Positions 1 to 5,151 of a DNA stretch of 8,717 nt are shown in pieces. Source of the DNA: Methanomicrobiales archaeon (GTDB taxonomy: Archaea > Halobacteriota > Methanomicrobia > Methanomicrobiales > Methanoculleaceae); assembly GCA_012521035.1 (NCBI GenBank), contig JAAYND010000203.1, positions 1 through 8,717 on the forward strand, given 5' to 3'. Within the stretch, counting starts at the first letter, position 1; every line of letters begins with the position of its first letter. A program made the translations under genes and the position numbers. The notes under the pieces were generated by a model, which did not search any database, was not told where the DNA came from, and was given only the letters and a program-made list of their open reading frames with translations.

Positions 1-1027
1 CAAACCAGGCCGCCCCGTAGATGGTGTTGAATACACCGTAGGCCGTTCCGCGCTTGCTGATGTGGGTGTAGTCGGCGACGGCGGCCCGGAGGATCGTCTC
101 CTGCACACCCATCGCCGCGCCCCAGAGCAGGACGGCGGCGAGCGCGAGGGCGTAACTCGTCGTGAAGGCCATGAACGGGATGCCGATGGCAAGGAGTGGC
201 ACGGAGATGAGGATAGCAGGCCCGAACCGGTCGTATGCCCTCCCGATCGCAAGGGCCGCGACGGCGTCGACACCCATGGCAACGGCGTAGAAGAGCGGGA
301 TCTCTGCTTCTGAGACTGTCCCGGTGATGGCGAAGTGGTAGGCGATGACCGGGAAGGCCGCAAACCCGGCCATGGTGAGCGCAGTGAAGACGCCGTAGGG
401 GAGCAGGGATCCCGGGAGGGGGGCTGCCGCCCTGCCGGCCTCAAACGACACCGGGTCAGGCGCCCGGTGTCGGGTAATGATGAGAGCGAGGATCATCAGC
501 GCGAACGGGATGGTGAGGATGACAAACCCGCCCCGGTAGTCCCCTTCTGCGAGGAATATGGCGGTGAATATCAGCGGTCCTATGATCGCACCGACCTGGT
601 CGAGGGCTTCGTGCACGGCAAACCCCCAGCCACGGCCGACCGTCGAGGTGGCGTTCGCGAGGATGGCGTCCCGCGCCGGCACCCTGATACCCTTTCCCAC
701 GCGCTCGAGGATGAGGAGGAGTGCAGCGCCTTCCCAGGATCCGGCGAGCGCGAGGAGCGGGACTGCGGCGAGCATCCCGTAACCGATGAAGGTGATCGCC
801 CAGTAATGCCGCGTGGTGTCGGCCAGGTACCCGGAGACCAGGCGGAGGGCGTAGCCGAGGAACTCGCCGAGCCCCGCGATCACCCCGACGGCGAGAGCAC
901 CGGCGCCGAGCATGTAGAGGTAGGGCCCTGAGACGCTCCGCGCCCCTTCGTAGATGATATCGCCAAAGAGACTCACGATGCCAAAGAGGATGATCACGGT
1001 GTAGGCTGCCCGGTGCCTGCTGTCCAT
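1..1027 (-). CDS. MFS transporter, C-terminus off the left edge
   Basis: An open frame runs without a stop from ATG at 1027 to the window edge, giving about 342 codons of a very hydrophobic protein that starts MDSRHRAAYTVIILFGIVSL. Repeated membrane segments (for example residues 9-20, LGAGALAVGVIAGLGEFLG, VILTIPFALMILALIIT) and the loop GRAYDRFG, a cytoplasmic-loop motif typical of the major facilitator superfamily, show a polytopic inner-membrane transporter. About ten of the usual twelve helices are visible, so one or two are missing past position 1. The segment ERVGKGIRVPARDAILA after the first helices is the conserved loop seen in MFS drug/metabolite exporters. The substrate cannot be read from the sequence. 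An in-frame stop lies 14 codons upstream and no other ATG/GTG/TTG falls between, so 1027 is the start. No Shine-Dalgarno precedes it, so the mRNA may be leaderless. It is transcribed away from the ACT-domain gene. Confidence 0.85.
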   Translation of the reverse strand, partial: MDSRHRAAYTVIILFGIVSLFGDIIYEGARSVSGPYLYMLGAGALAVGVIAGLGEFLGYALRLVSGYLADTTRHYWAITFIGYGMLAAVPLLALAGSWEGAALLLILERVGKGIRVPARDAILANATSTVGRGWGFAVHEALDQVGAIIGPLIFTAIFLAEGDYRGGFVILTIPFALMILALIITRHRAPDPVSFEAGRAAAPLPGSLLPYGVFTALTMAGFAAFPVIAYHFAITGTVSEAEIPLFYAVAMGVDAVAALAIGRAYDRFGPAILISVPLLAIGIPFMAFTTSYALALAAVLLWGAAMGVQETILRAAVADYTHISKRGTAYGVFNTIYGAAWF

Positions 1028-1049
1028 GGAGAGGTATCTCGCGCTTATC

Positions 1050-1060
1050 GCCCATAATCC
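1050..1060 (-). promoter_or_regulatory. Possible TATA box for the MFS gene
   Basis: Read on the minus strand, GGATTATGGG lies about 29 nt before the only possible ATG (1027). That is the spacing expected of an archaeal TATA box for a leaderless transcript and fits the absence of a Shine-Dalgarno. The match to the TATA consensus is modest. Confidence 0.3.
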
Positions 1061-1160
1061 CTGCCCCGCTCATCACCCTGACCGGTACCGCCACGCTACC
1101 TGCCGGAACTCAAGCCTGCTCCCGCCGCGAGTGTCTCCGGAGGTTCTGCCACTGCCGCAC

Positions 1161-1175
1161 CGAAAACCTATATCC
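1161..1175 (+). promoter_or_regulatory. Candidate BRE/TATA box for the ACT-sua5-nucleotidyltransferase unit
   Basis: The 247-nt gap between the divergent genes (1028-1274) contains CGAAAACCTATATCC: an A-rich BRE-like part followed by CTATAT. Initiation about 25 nt downstream would give a leader of roughly 80 nt before the GTG at 1275. Weaker alternatives nearby are ATTTATCC (about 1190) and GAATATCC (about 1217). I see no other gene or strong hairpin in this gap. Confidence 0.4.
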
Positions 1176-1274
1176 TTTGTAAGACCCAGATTTATCCACC
1201 AACTCAGATATGACCAGGAATATCCCGTTAACGAAACGATCGGAGAGCGCCCGGATCTCCGGCGAGGAAAGAGC

Positions 1275-1952
1275 GTGACCACAGGTAATGAGATGTATGC
1301 CCTGAGTATCATCACCGAGAACAGGGCCGGCGTCCTGCGCGATGTAGCCACGGTGATGGCGGACTACCAGGCAAACATACAGATGATCCAGCAGTCGATC
1401 CTCACCGCCGGTCCGAATGCCGGGAAGGCATACCTCTACTTCGAGTTCGAGGAGTGCGGTGACCACGGGAGGCTCATCGCCGACCTGGCTGGGGTTCCGT
1501 CCGTCGTCGAGGTCACCACCTACCCGCCGTTCTCCCGGATATTCGGCTCACGGGTCATCATCATAGGCGGGGGTGCGCAGGTGGCGCAGGTGGCGATGGG
1601 CGCCGTGAACGAGGCGGACCGCCACAACATCCGGGGTGAGAGGATATCGGTGGACACGATCCCCCTCGTCGGTGAGCAGAACCTTGCGCTCGCCGTGGAC
1701 GCGGTGGCCCGCCTCCCCCGGGCGTCTATCCTGGTGCTTGCCGGGTCGCTCATGGGCGGCGAGGTCTCGCGGGCCGCAGATCGGGTCAGGCAGGCGGGTA
1801 TCCCGGTGATCGCCCTCAAGATGGCGGGGAGCGTCCCCGATCACGCTGACCTGGTCGTGACCGACCCGATCCAGGCCGGTGTCTTTGCTGTGATGCACGT
1901 GAGCAGCAAGGCGGTCTTTGATATCAATCGCGTGCGTGGTCGTGAATTCTGA
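1275..1952 (+). CDS. ACT-domain protein with Rossmann-like C-terminal domain (DUF5612-like)
   Basis: Encodes 225 aa. Residues 7-80 form an ACT-type ligand-binding domain: MYALSIITENRAGVLRDVAT is the classic first strand and helix in which 'NRAGVL' is the amino-acid-binding turn, followed by NIQMIQQS and the strand AYLYFEFE. Residues 91-225 look like an alpha/beta domain with VIIIGGGAQVAQVAMGA and SILVLAGSLMGGEVSRAADR. This ACT-plus-C-terminal layout is what I remember as DUF5612 in methanogens; the assignment is from memory. A cytosolic sensor or regulator of amino-acid metabolism is the likely role, but ligand and target are unknown. Start: GTG 1275 follows GAGG (1264-1267) by 7 nt; ATG 1293, with AGGT 6 nt upstream, is a reasonable alternative. 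The longer frame back to 1026 is rejected because it crosses the promoter region. The stop overlaps the sua5 start (TGATG), so the two are translationally coupled. Confidence 0.75.
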   Translation: MTTGNEMYALSIITENRAGVLRDVATVMADYQANIQMIQQSILTAGPNAGKAYLYFEFEECGDHGRLIADLAGVPSVVEVTTYPPFSRIFGSRVIIIGGGAQVAQVAMGAVNEADRHNIRGERISVDTIPLVGEQNLALAVDAVARLPRASILVLAGSLMGGEVSRAADRVRQAGIPVIALKMAGSVPDHADLVVTDPIQAGVFAVMHVSSKAVFDINRVRGREF

Positions 1953-2527
1953 TGGATCAGATCGATACAGCGGTCAGGGTGCTCTCGCGGGACGGGCTCA
2001 TCGTCTACCCCACTGAAACGGTCTACGGCCTCGGGGCGGATGCGCTCTCGGAGGACGCGGTGCTGAAGGTCTATGCGGTCAAGGGCCGCCCGCTCTCAAA
2101 GCCGATCTCGATCGCGGTCTCCGATATGGATATGCTCGGCGCCGTCGCGGTGGTGGATGAGGCCGCCCGGGCCTTCATCGAGCGGTTCCTGCCCGGTCCG
2201 GTGACGGTGATCCTCCCGGCGAAGTCATGCCTGCCCGAGATCATCACCGGCGGCACCGGTCTTGTCGGTATCAGATGGCCGGCACACGAGATCGCGCTTG
2301 CGATCATCGCCCGACTTGACTCCCCGATCACCGCTACCAGCGCGAACGTATCGGGTGAAATCCCGCCGACCCGTCCTGAGGATGTCTATATCCCGGGGGA
2401 TTACCTGGTCGACGGTGGAGAACTTCCGGGGACGCCGAGCACGGTGGTGGACCTGACCACCCTGCGTATCCTGCGGAAGGGTGCTGAATGGGAAGCGGTG
2501 GAAGAATTCCTCAAGACTCTACGATAA
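1952..2527 (+). CDS. L-threonylcarbamoyladenylate synthase (Sua5/YciO/YrdC family)
   Basis: A 191-aa single-domain YrdC protein. Family motifs in order: YPTETVYGLG (19-28), KGRPLSKP (44-51), PGPVT (81-85), GIRWP (106-110), SANVSG (130-135) and PSTVVD (162-167). The conserved basic residues K44/R46 and the SANxSG loop belong to the nucleotide/threonine pocket. The family makes threonylcarbamoyl-AMP from threonine, bicarbonate and ATP in the cytosol; the KEOPS complex (Kae1 and partners in archaea) transfers it to A37 of ANN-decoding tRNAs to form t6A. The length fits TsaC/YrdC-type proteins and lacks the extra C-terminal Sua5 domain. ATG at 1952 shares its A with the preceding TGA. The 3' end overlaps the next gene by 40 nt. 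YciO-type paralogues of uncertain function share these motifs, so the exact reaction is inferred from the family. Confidence 0.9.
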   Translation: MDQIDTAVRVLSRDGLIVYPTETVYGLGADALSEDAVLKVYAVKGRPLSKPISIAVSDMDMLGAVAVVDEAARAFIERFLPGPVTVILPAKSCLPEIITGGTGLVGIRWPAHEIALAIIARLDSPITATSANVSGEIPPTRPEDVYIPGDYLVDGGELPGTPSTVVDLTTLRILRKGAEWEAVEEFLKTLR

Positions 2528-3453
2528 AGCCGGTACGGCTTCGCGACTTCGTCGAGGACCGGGACGGTTGCATATACGCGGTCTCAAACTACGATAACAC
2601 CGACAGGATCGGGTGCATACTCCGGTACGTCCCCGATCTGAGCGGCGAACGGATGGATCCCTCGGGCCGGCGGTACCGGAAATACGAATTCGCCCAGTCC
2701 TTCGCCTGGATCCGGGAGCACAAACCCGAATACCTGGACAGTGTCCACCGGGTTCCCTGCGGCGATGTGGTCCGGGTCTACAAACCCGAGGAGGAGATCG
2801 GGAACGTAGCGGCGAGGAACATCCGGGTTCAGAGACTCCTCTCGCACTTCACGCTCCCGGCGGGCTCGTTCGGATGTACGGGCTCGCTCCTCTGCGGCCT
2901 TGAGAACGAGTCCTCCGATATCGATATCGTGGTCTACGGCGACGCCTGGTTCTCGGCCCAGTGCCAGCTCCGCCATATGGTGGCAGAGGGGGTGATCCCT
3001 GCTATGAGCGAGGGGATGTGGCGGAAGGTCTATGAGAAACGGGTGCCGGAGATATCGTTTGATGCGTTTGTCCTGCACGAACAGCGGAAGTGGAACCGTG
3101 GGGAGTTTGAGGGAACCTACTTCGATCTCCTCTACACCCGGGACTACGGGAACCTTGATGCGGTCCCGCCGGGGAAGGGGGAGGTGCTCGGGCGGGCGAT
3201 GATCGAGGCGACGGTCACCGATGCCTCTCTCTCTTTCGACAGTCCCGCGGTCTACGACGTGGATCATGACGATATATCCCGTGTGCTCTCGTTCACCCAC
3301 ACCTACTCGGGGCAGGCTCTCGCCGGTGAGGTCATCGAGGCCAGGGGGGTCGTCGAGCAGCACGGTGATGAGCGGTGGCTGATCGTCGGGACGACCCGCG
3401 AGGCGAGGGGCGAGTATATCGTCTCGCGGACACTGCTGGAGCGTTCAGAATAG
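2488..3453 (+). CDS. Predicted nucleotidyltransferase (Pol beta fold), archaeal conserved
   Basis: Encodes 321 aa. The centre has the signature of the Pol beta nucleotidyltransferase fold: G132-S133 in CTGSLLCGLENESSDIDIVV with D144 and D146 as likely metal ligands, and a candidate third carboxylate at D213 (GTYFDLLYT). The N-terminal 120 residues (VRLRDFVEDRDG, RIGCILRYVPD) and the C-terminal 60 (ARGVVEQHGDERWLIVGTT, probably beta-rich) flank the catalytic core and match no function I know. It could transfer a nucleotide to RNA, protein or a small molecule; the substrate is unknown. The start overlaps sua5 by 40 nt; ATG 2488 is preceded by GGAAGGGTG at suitable distance, and no later ATG/GTG lies before the conserved VRLRDF segment. 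Cotranscription with sua5 is near certain. Its 3' end overlaps the convergent Cas4-like gene by 9 nt. Confidence 0.75.
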   Translation: MGSGGRIPQDSTIKPVRLRDFVEDRDGCIYAVSNYDNTDRIGCILRYVPDLSGERMDPSGRRYRKYEFAQSFAWIREHKPEYLDSVHRVPCGDVVRVYKPEEEIGNVAARNIRVQRLLSHFTLPAGSFGCTGSLLCGLENESSDIDIVVYGDAWFSAQCQLRHMVAEGVIPAMSEGMWRKVYEKRVPEISFDAFVLHEQRKWNRGEFEGTYFDLLYTRDYGNLDAVPPGKGEVLGRAMIEATVTDASLSFDSPAVYDVDHDDISRVLSFTHTYSGQALAGEVIEARGVVEQHGDERWLIVGTTREARGEYIVSRTLLERSE

Positions 3454-4107
3454 GTCGGAGAGGCGTCTCGGCCCGGCGGTGCACCGCTCGAGGTAGGGGC
3501 AGCCCTCGCAGGGGGCCCGGAGGGGGCGTTTCGGGATCTCTCCTGCAATTACCCTCCTTGCCGCACGTATCGCCCTGACCATCGCCCGCCGGTCCCGGGG
3601 CTGCGGTTCGACGAACCGGGCGATACCGCTTGCGACGTACTCGACGTAGCCGCCGGCGAACTCTCCTCCGAGGGTCTCGCGCAGACAGGCGACGTAGCAG
3701 GCGATCCTGAGGCGATCGGTGCCGTAGACGCCGGCTTTCGGGGCGGTGCTCGACCGGGTGATGGCGAACGTGCCGTCCTCGAAGATCTTGTCCACCCGGC
3801 CCCTGATACCGAGGGTATCCGACTCGACCGTGAGGTCTGACTGGACCGGCCTCTGCCAGGCCCTTTCCTGGCAGGCGCGGATGCACTCATCGAAGAGTTC
3901 CCGGGCCTCAGGGGGTGCGTCGGGGAGGATGCAGAGGACTTCGTCCCATATACTCTCGGGATCGAGCAGCTCCCCGAGGTGCGTGGAGACCTGTTTGCAG
4001 ACGGTGTAGCGGGGCGACTCGGGGTGTTCCAGCGATCGCTCGAAGTAGTAGCGCCGGGGGCATATGTGGCAGGCGACGACGCCGGATACCGGGATATACT
4101 GCTCCAT
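3445..4107 (-). CDS. Cas4-like PD-(D/E)XK / Fe-S protein, probably catalytically inactive
   Basis: Encodes 220 aa laid out like Cas4/Dna2-type RecB-family nucleases: an N-terminal cysteine in HICPRRYYFERSLEH (C13/C16), a central IRGRVDKIFEDG containing D106, then DRLRIACYVACLRE, and a C-terminal cluster C200, C203, C209 (PCEGCPYLERC) that with the N-terminal cysteine would bind a 4Fe-4S cluster. Active members carry D...(D/E)XK...Q. Here the (D/E)XK position reads AITRSS (115-120), with no acidic residue and Arg for Lys, and the QxxxY helix reads RIACY. So the fold and cluster seem kept while nuclease chemistry is probably lost. No CRISPR repeats or other cas genes are in the window, so a role in spacer acquisition has no local support. 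ATG 4107 has no clear Shine-Dalgarno. The 3' end overlaps the convergent nucleotidyltransferase gene by 9 nt. Confidence 0.7.
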   Translation of the reverse strand: MEQYIPVSGVVACHICPRRYYFERSLEHPESPRYTVCKQVSTHLGELLDPESIWDEVLCILPDAPPEARELFDECIRACQERAWQRPVQSDLTVESDTLGIRGRVDKIFEDGTFAITRSSTAPKAGVYGTDRLRIACYVACLRETLGGEFAGGYVEYVASGIARFVEPQPRDRRAMVRAIRAARRVIAGEIPKRPLRAPCEGCPYLERCTAGPRRLSDLF

Positions 4108-4143
4108 AAGGCTGGTTCCGCGTGAGAACAGGTATGCTTCTGT

Positions 4144-4152
4144 TCTATAAAG
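4144..4152. promoter_or_regulatory. TATA-like element between the divergent Cas4-like and DUF3467 genes
   Basis: TCTATAAAG on the plus strand (CTTTATAGA on the minus) sits in the 131-nt divergent gap 4108-4238. On the minus strand it lies about 41 nt before the Cas4-like ATG, giving a leader near 16 nt. On the plus strand it would give a leader of about 65 nt for the DUF3467 gene. A second box, CCATTATG (4207-4214), lies about 28 nt before ATG 4239 and would make that mRNA nearly leaderless. Confidence 0.35.
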
Positions 4153-4238
4153 CGGAGTGTGATCTGGTGCTCATGCTCGCTGCCGGGGTTGCCGGCGAAG
4201 ACCAACCATTATGCCGGAGCGGATCGAAGAGAGAGGGT

Positions 4239-4535
4239 ATGGCAACCCGTGAGATATCGGTCAACATCCCCGGCGATCTCGACCCGGTCTACTCGAATCG
4301 CATCCAGATCGCCTACAAGGAGGATGAGTTCACGTTCCTCTTCCTGCATGAGATCCCCGGCATGAACCAGGCGCGGGCGAAGGCGATCGTATCGATCAGT
4401 CCCCGGCACGCGAAGAACCTGGTCGAGGTGCTCGCGAAGAGCGTGGCCGATTATGAGCAGAAGTTCGGCCAGATCAGCACGCCGGCGGCCGCCCAGGCAC
4501 AGGAGAGCAACGTCACTATCCGGGGCTACTCCTGA
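4239..4535 (+). CDS. DUF3467 family small protein
   Basis: Encodes 98 aa. The sequence matches the DUF3467 pattern: IPGDLDPVYSNRIQIAYKED at 8-27 (family form: 'I P ... L E P V Y S N ... R I'), then EFTFLFLHEIPGM (strand plus the PGM turn, 28-40), then ISPRHAKNLVEVLAKSVADY (53-72), the conserved 'S P x H A K x L' helix, and QKFGQI. The family is small, cytosolic, found in archaea and bacteria, and has no established biochemical role. The C-terminal tail (STPAAAQAQESNV) is low-complexity and probably disordered. An in-frame extension back to 4122 exists, but the family begins near 'M-x(6-8)-I P', and 4122 would add residues with no conservation I recognise, so 4239 is chosen. The gene stands alone, with the tRNA gene 63 nt downstream. 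Confidence 0.85.
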   Translation: MATREISVNIPGDLDPVYSNRIQIAYKEDEFTFLFLHEIPGMNQARAKAIVSISPRHAKNLVEVLAKSVADYEQKFGQISTPAAAQAQESNVTIRGYS

Positions 4536-4559
4536 GGGGGCCCGGGGTGGTGAGTGATA

Positions 4560-4570
4560 CCTTTTTAATT
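4560..4570 (+). promoter_or_regulatory. TATA box for tRNA-Thr
   Basis: CCTTTTTAATT is centred about 33 nt before the tRNA 5' end, which fits an archaeal tRNA promoter with initiation a few bases before the mature end. A second AT-rich stretch, TATACTATAG (4581-4590), is too close to the gene to be its TATA box. The T-run may also help terminate DUF3467 transcription. Confidence 0.5.
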
Positions 4571-4598
4571 CCAGACGTGCTATACTATAGGGCAGATT

Positions 4599-4670
4599 GC
4601 CGCTGTGGCATAGGGGTATTGCGGCTGATTCGTAATCAGCAGGCCGGGGGTTCGAATCCCTCCAGCGGCT
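4599..4670 (+). tRNA. tRNA-Thr (anticodon CGU)
   Basis: A complete cloverleaf can be folded by eye. Acceptor stem GCCGCTG (4599-4605) pairs with CAGCGGC (4663-4669), discriminator T at 4670. The D stem is GCA (4608-4610)/TGC (4620-4622). The anticodon stem GCTGA/TCAGC (4624-4628/4636-4640) closes the loop TTCGTAA, with anticodon CGT at 4631-4633. The variable loop is AGGCC, and the T arm is GGGGG-TTCGAAT-CCCTC (4646-4662, one G-U pair). It decodes ACG. U73 is typical of archaeal tRNA-Thr. There is no intron and CCA is not encoded, so CCA is added after transcription. U36-A37 is the context needed for t6A37, the modification whose precursor the sua5-like gene upstream makes. The AT-rich island begins directly at its 3' end. 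Confidence 0.95.
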
Positions 4671-4681
4671 CTTTAAATACG

Positions 4682-4690
4682 TTAATTTTT
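4682..4690 (+). terminator. Oligo-T stretch after tRNA-Thr
   Basis: TTAATTTTT begins 12 nt after the tRNA 3' end, and a second T-run lies at 4718-4722. Archaeal RNA polymerase commonly stops at oligo-T without a hairpin, so this probably terminates tRNA transcription. Confidence 0.4.
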
Positions 4691-4723
4691 GATTCTATCG
4701 ACTAATTTCTAATTAAATTTTTC

Positions 4724-4742
4724 ATACATATTAAATATGTAT
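4724..4742. repeat. 19-bp perfect palindrome (9-1-9)
   Basis: ATACATATT-A-AATATGTAT is a perfect inverted repeat with a single central base. The form suits a dimeric regulator's operator, but it lies over 100 nt beyond the 3' end of the HicA-like gene and upstream of no gene I can identify. In AT-rich DNA a chance palindrome is a real possibility. Confidence 0.5.
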
Positions 4743-4870
4743 ATGCGCCACTATGACCATTGATCCATATCCAGTGCGGCATTGCACCATTTCACACATT
4801 TCCTGGCATGGGTGGGGCAGAACCCATCAAATCAGCCATTTAAAGCATAACTACATTACAAAAGACGTTT

Positions 4871-5151
4871 TTAAAACTGGATCCCACGATCGAGGTAGAT
4901 ATTGATCAGATCCTGTTCTGATATGCCACAATCAACGAGATCTTCAAACTCGCTCTTCTCTATCTTCAGCTGCTTTGCCATGATACTCATCAGCTTATCG
5001 CTGATCTCTTTTGTCCCGTGACTGACCCAGGTCACAATCCTTGTTTTTTCCCGTTGTGGTAAAGAGTAAGCCTGATATCCTTTGAATTATGTTGTTTGAA
5101 CCCTTTCTTGAGCAGAGCTCTCTGGATCACTCGATTTTTCCGTTTACTCAA
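4871..5151 (-). pseudogene. HicA-like toxin-family gene with a one-base frameshift
   Basis: Minus-strand frame from TTG 5151 gives MSKRKNRVIQRALLKKGFKQ then LTLYHNGKK and reaches TGA (5034-5032) after 39 codons. Moving back one base at the A6 run (5049-5044) continues as TRIVTWVSHGTKEISDKLMS, then MAKQLKIEKSEFEDLVDCGI and DRGIQF, to TAA at 4873-4871. The joined product is 93 aa. It resembles the branch of HicA-like small proteins with an N-terminal 'ALLKKGF' helix, central hairpin, 'SHG(T/S)KEI' and 'MAKQL...F..L(V/I)DC' helices; HicA proteins are mRNA interferases with a dsRBD-like fold. The 'SHH' usually found after the first helix reads NSKD here, so the catalytic His seems absent. TTG follows GAGGGG by 7 nt and overlaps the upstream stop (TTGAGTAA). 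The frameshift may be a true mutation, a sequencing error or programmed slippage. Confidence 0.6.

Larger units (their letters stand above)
4671..4870. other. AT-rich non-coding spacer after tRNA-Thr
   Basis: These 200 nt between the tRNA and the 3' end of the HicA-like gene hold no convincing gene. They contain T-runs, the 19-bp palindrome at 4724-4742, and a small hairpin ATGGGT (4808-4813)/ACCCAT (4822-4827) with an 8-nt loop. A 50-codon plus-strand frame (4753-4905) has no ribosome binding site and runs into the HicA-like gene. I see no repeat of the tRNA 3' end that would mark an attachment site. Confidence 0.5.

Noticed and set aside
456..1094. 212-codon minus-strand frame over the MFS gene
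   Set aside because: Arg/Pro-rich out-of-frame shadow; the real frame (start 1027) shows transmembrane segments and runs off the window.
1026..1274. Extended N-terminus of the ACT-domain gene starting at ATG 1026
   Set aside because: The added 83 residues lack ACT-family similarity, cross the candidate TATA box at 1161-1175 and overlap the MFS start; GTG 1275 and ATG 1293 both have ribosome binding sites.
1931..1942. CGTGCGTGGTCG occurring both here and near 8311
   Set aside because: A single short GC-rich match, one copy inside a coding sequence; expected by chance at this composition.
2584..3363. 259-codon minus-strand frame opposite the nucleotidyltransferase
   Set aside because: Pro/Arg/Asp-rich shadow of a GC-rich gene; the plus strand has a clear Pol beta-type motif.
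3445..4107. Cas4-like gene as part of a CRISPR-Cas locus
   Set aside because: No direct-repeat array and no other cas gene in the window, and the nuclease motif is degenerate.
4753..4905. 50-codon plus-strand frame MTIDPYPVRHCTISH...
   Set aside because: No ribosome binding site, no recognisable family, overlaps the HicA-like 3' end; composition as expected by chance.
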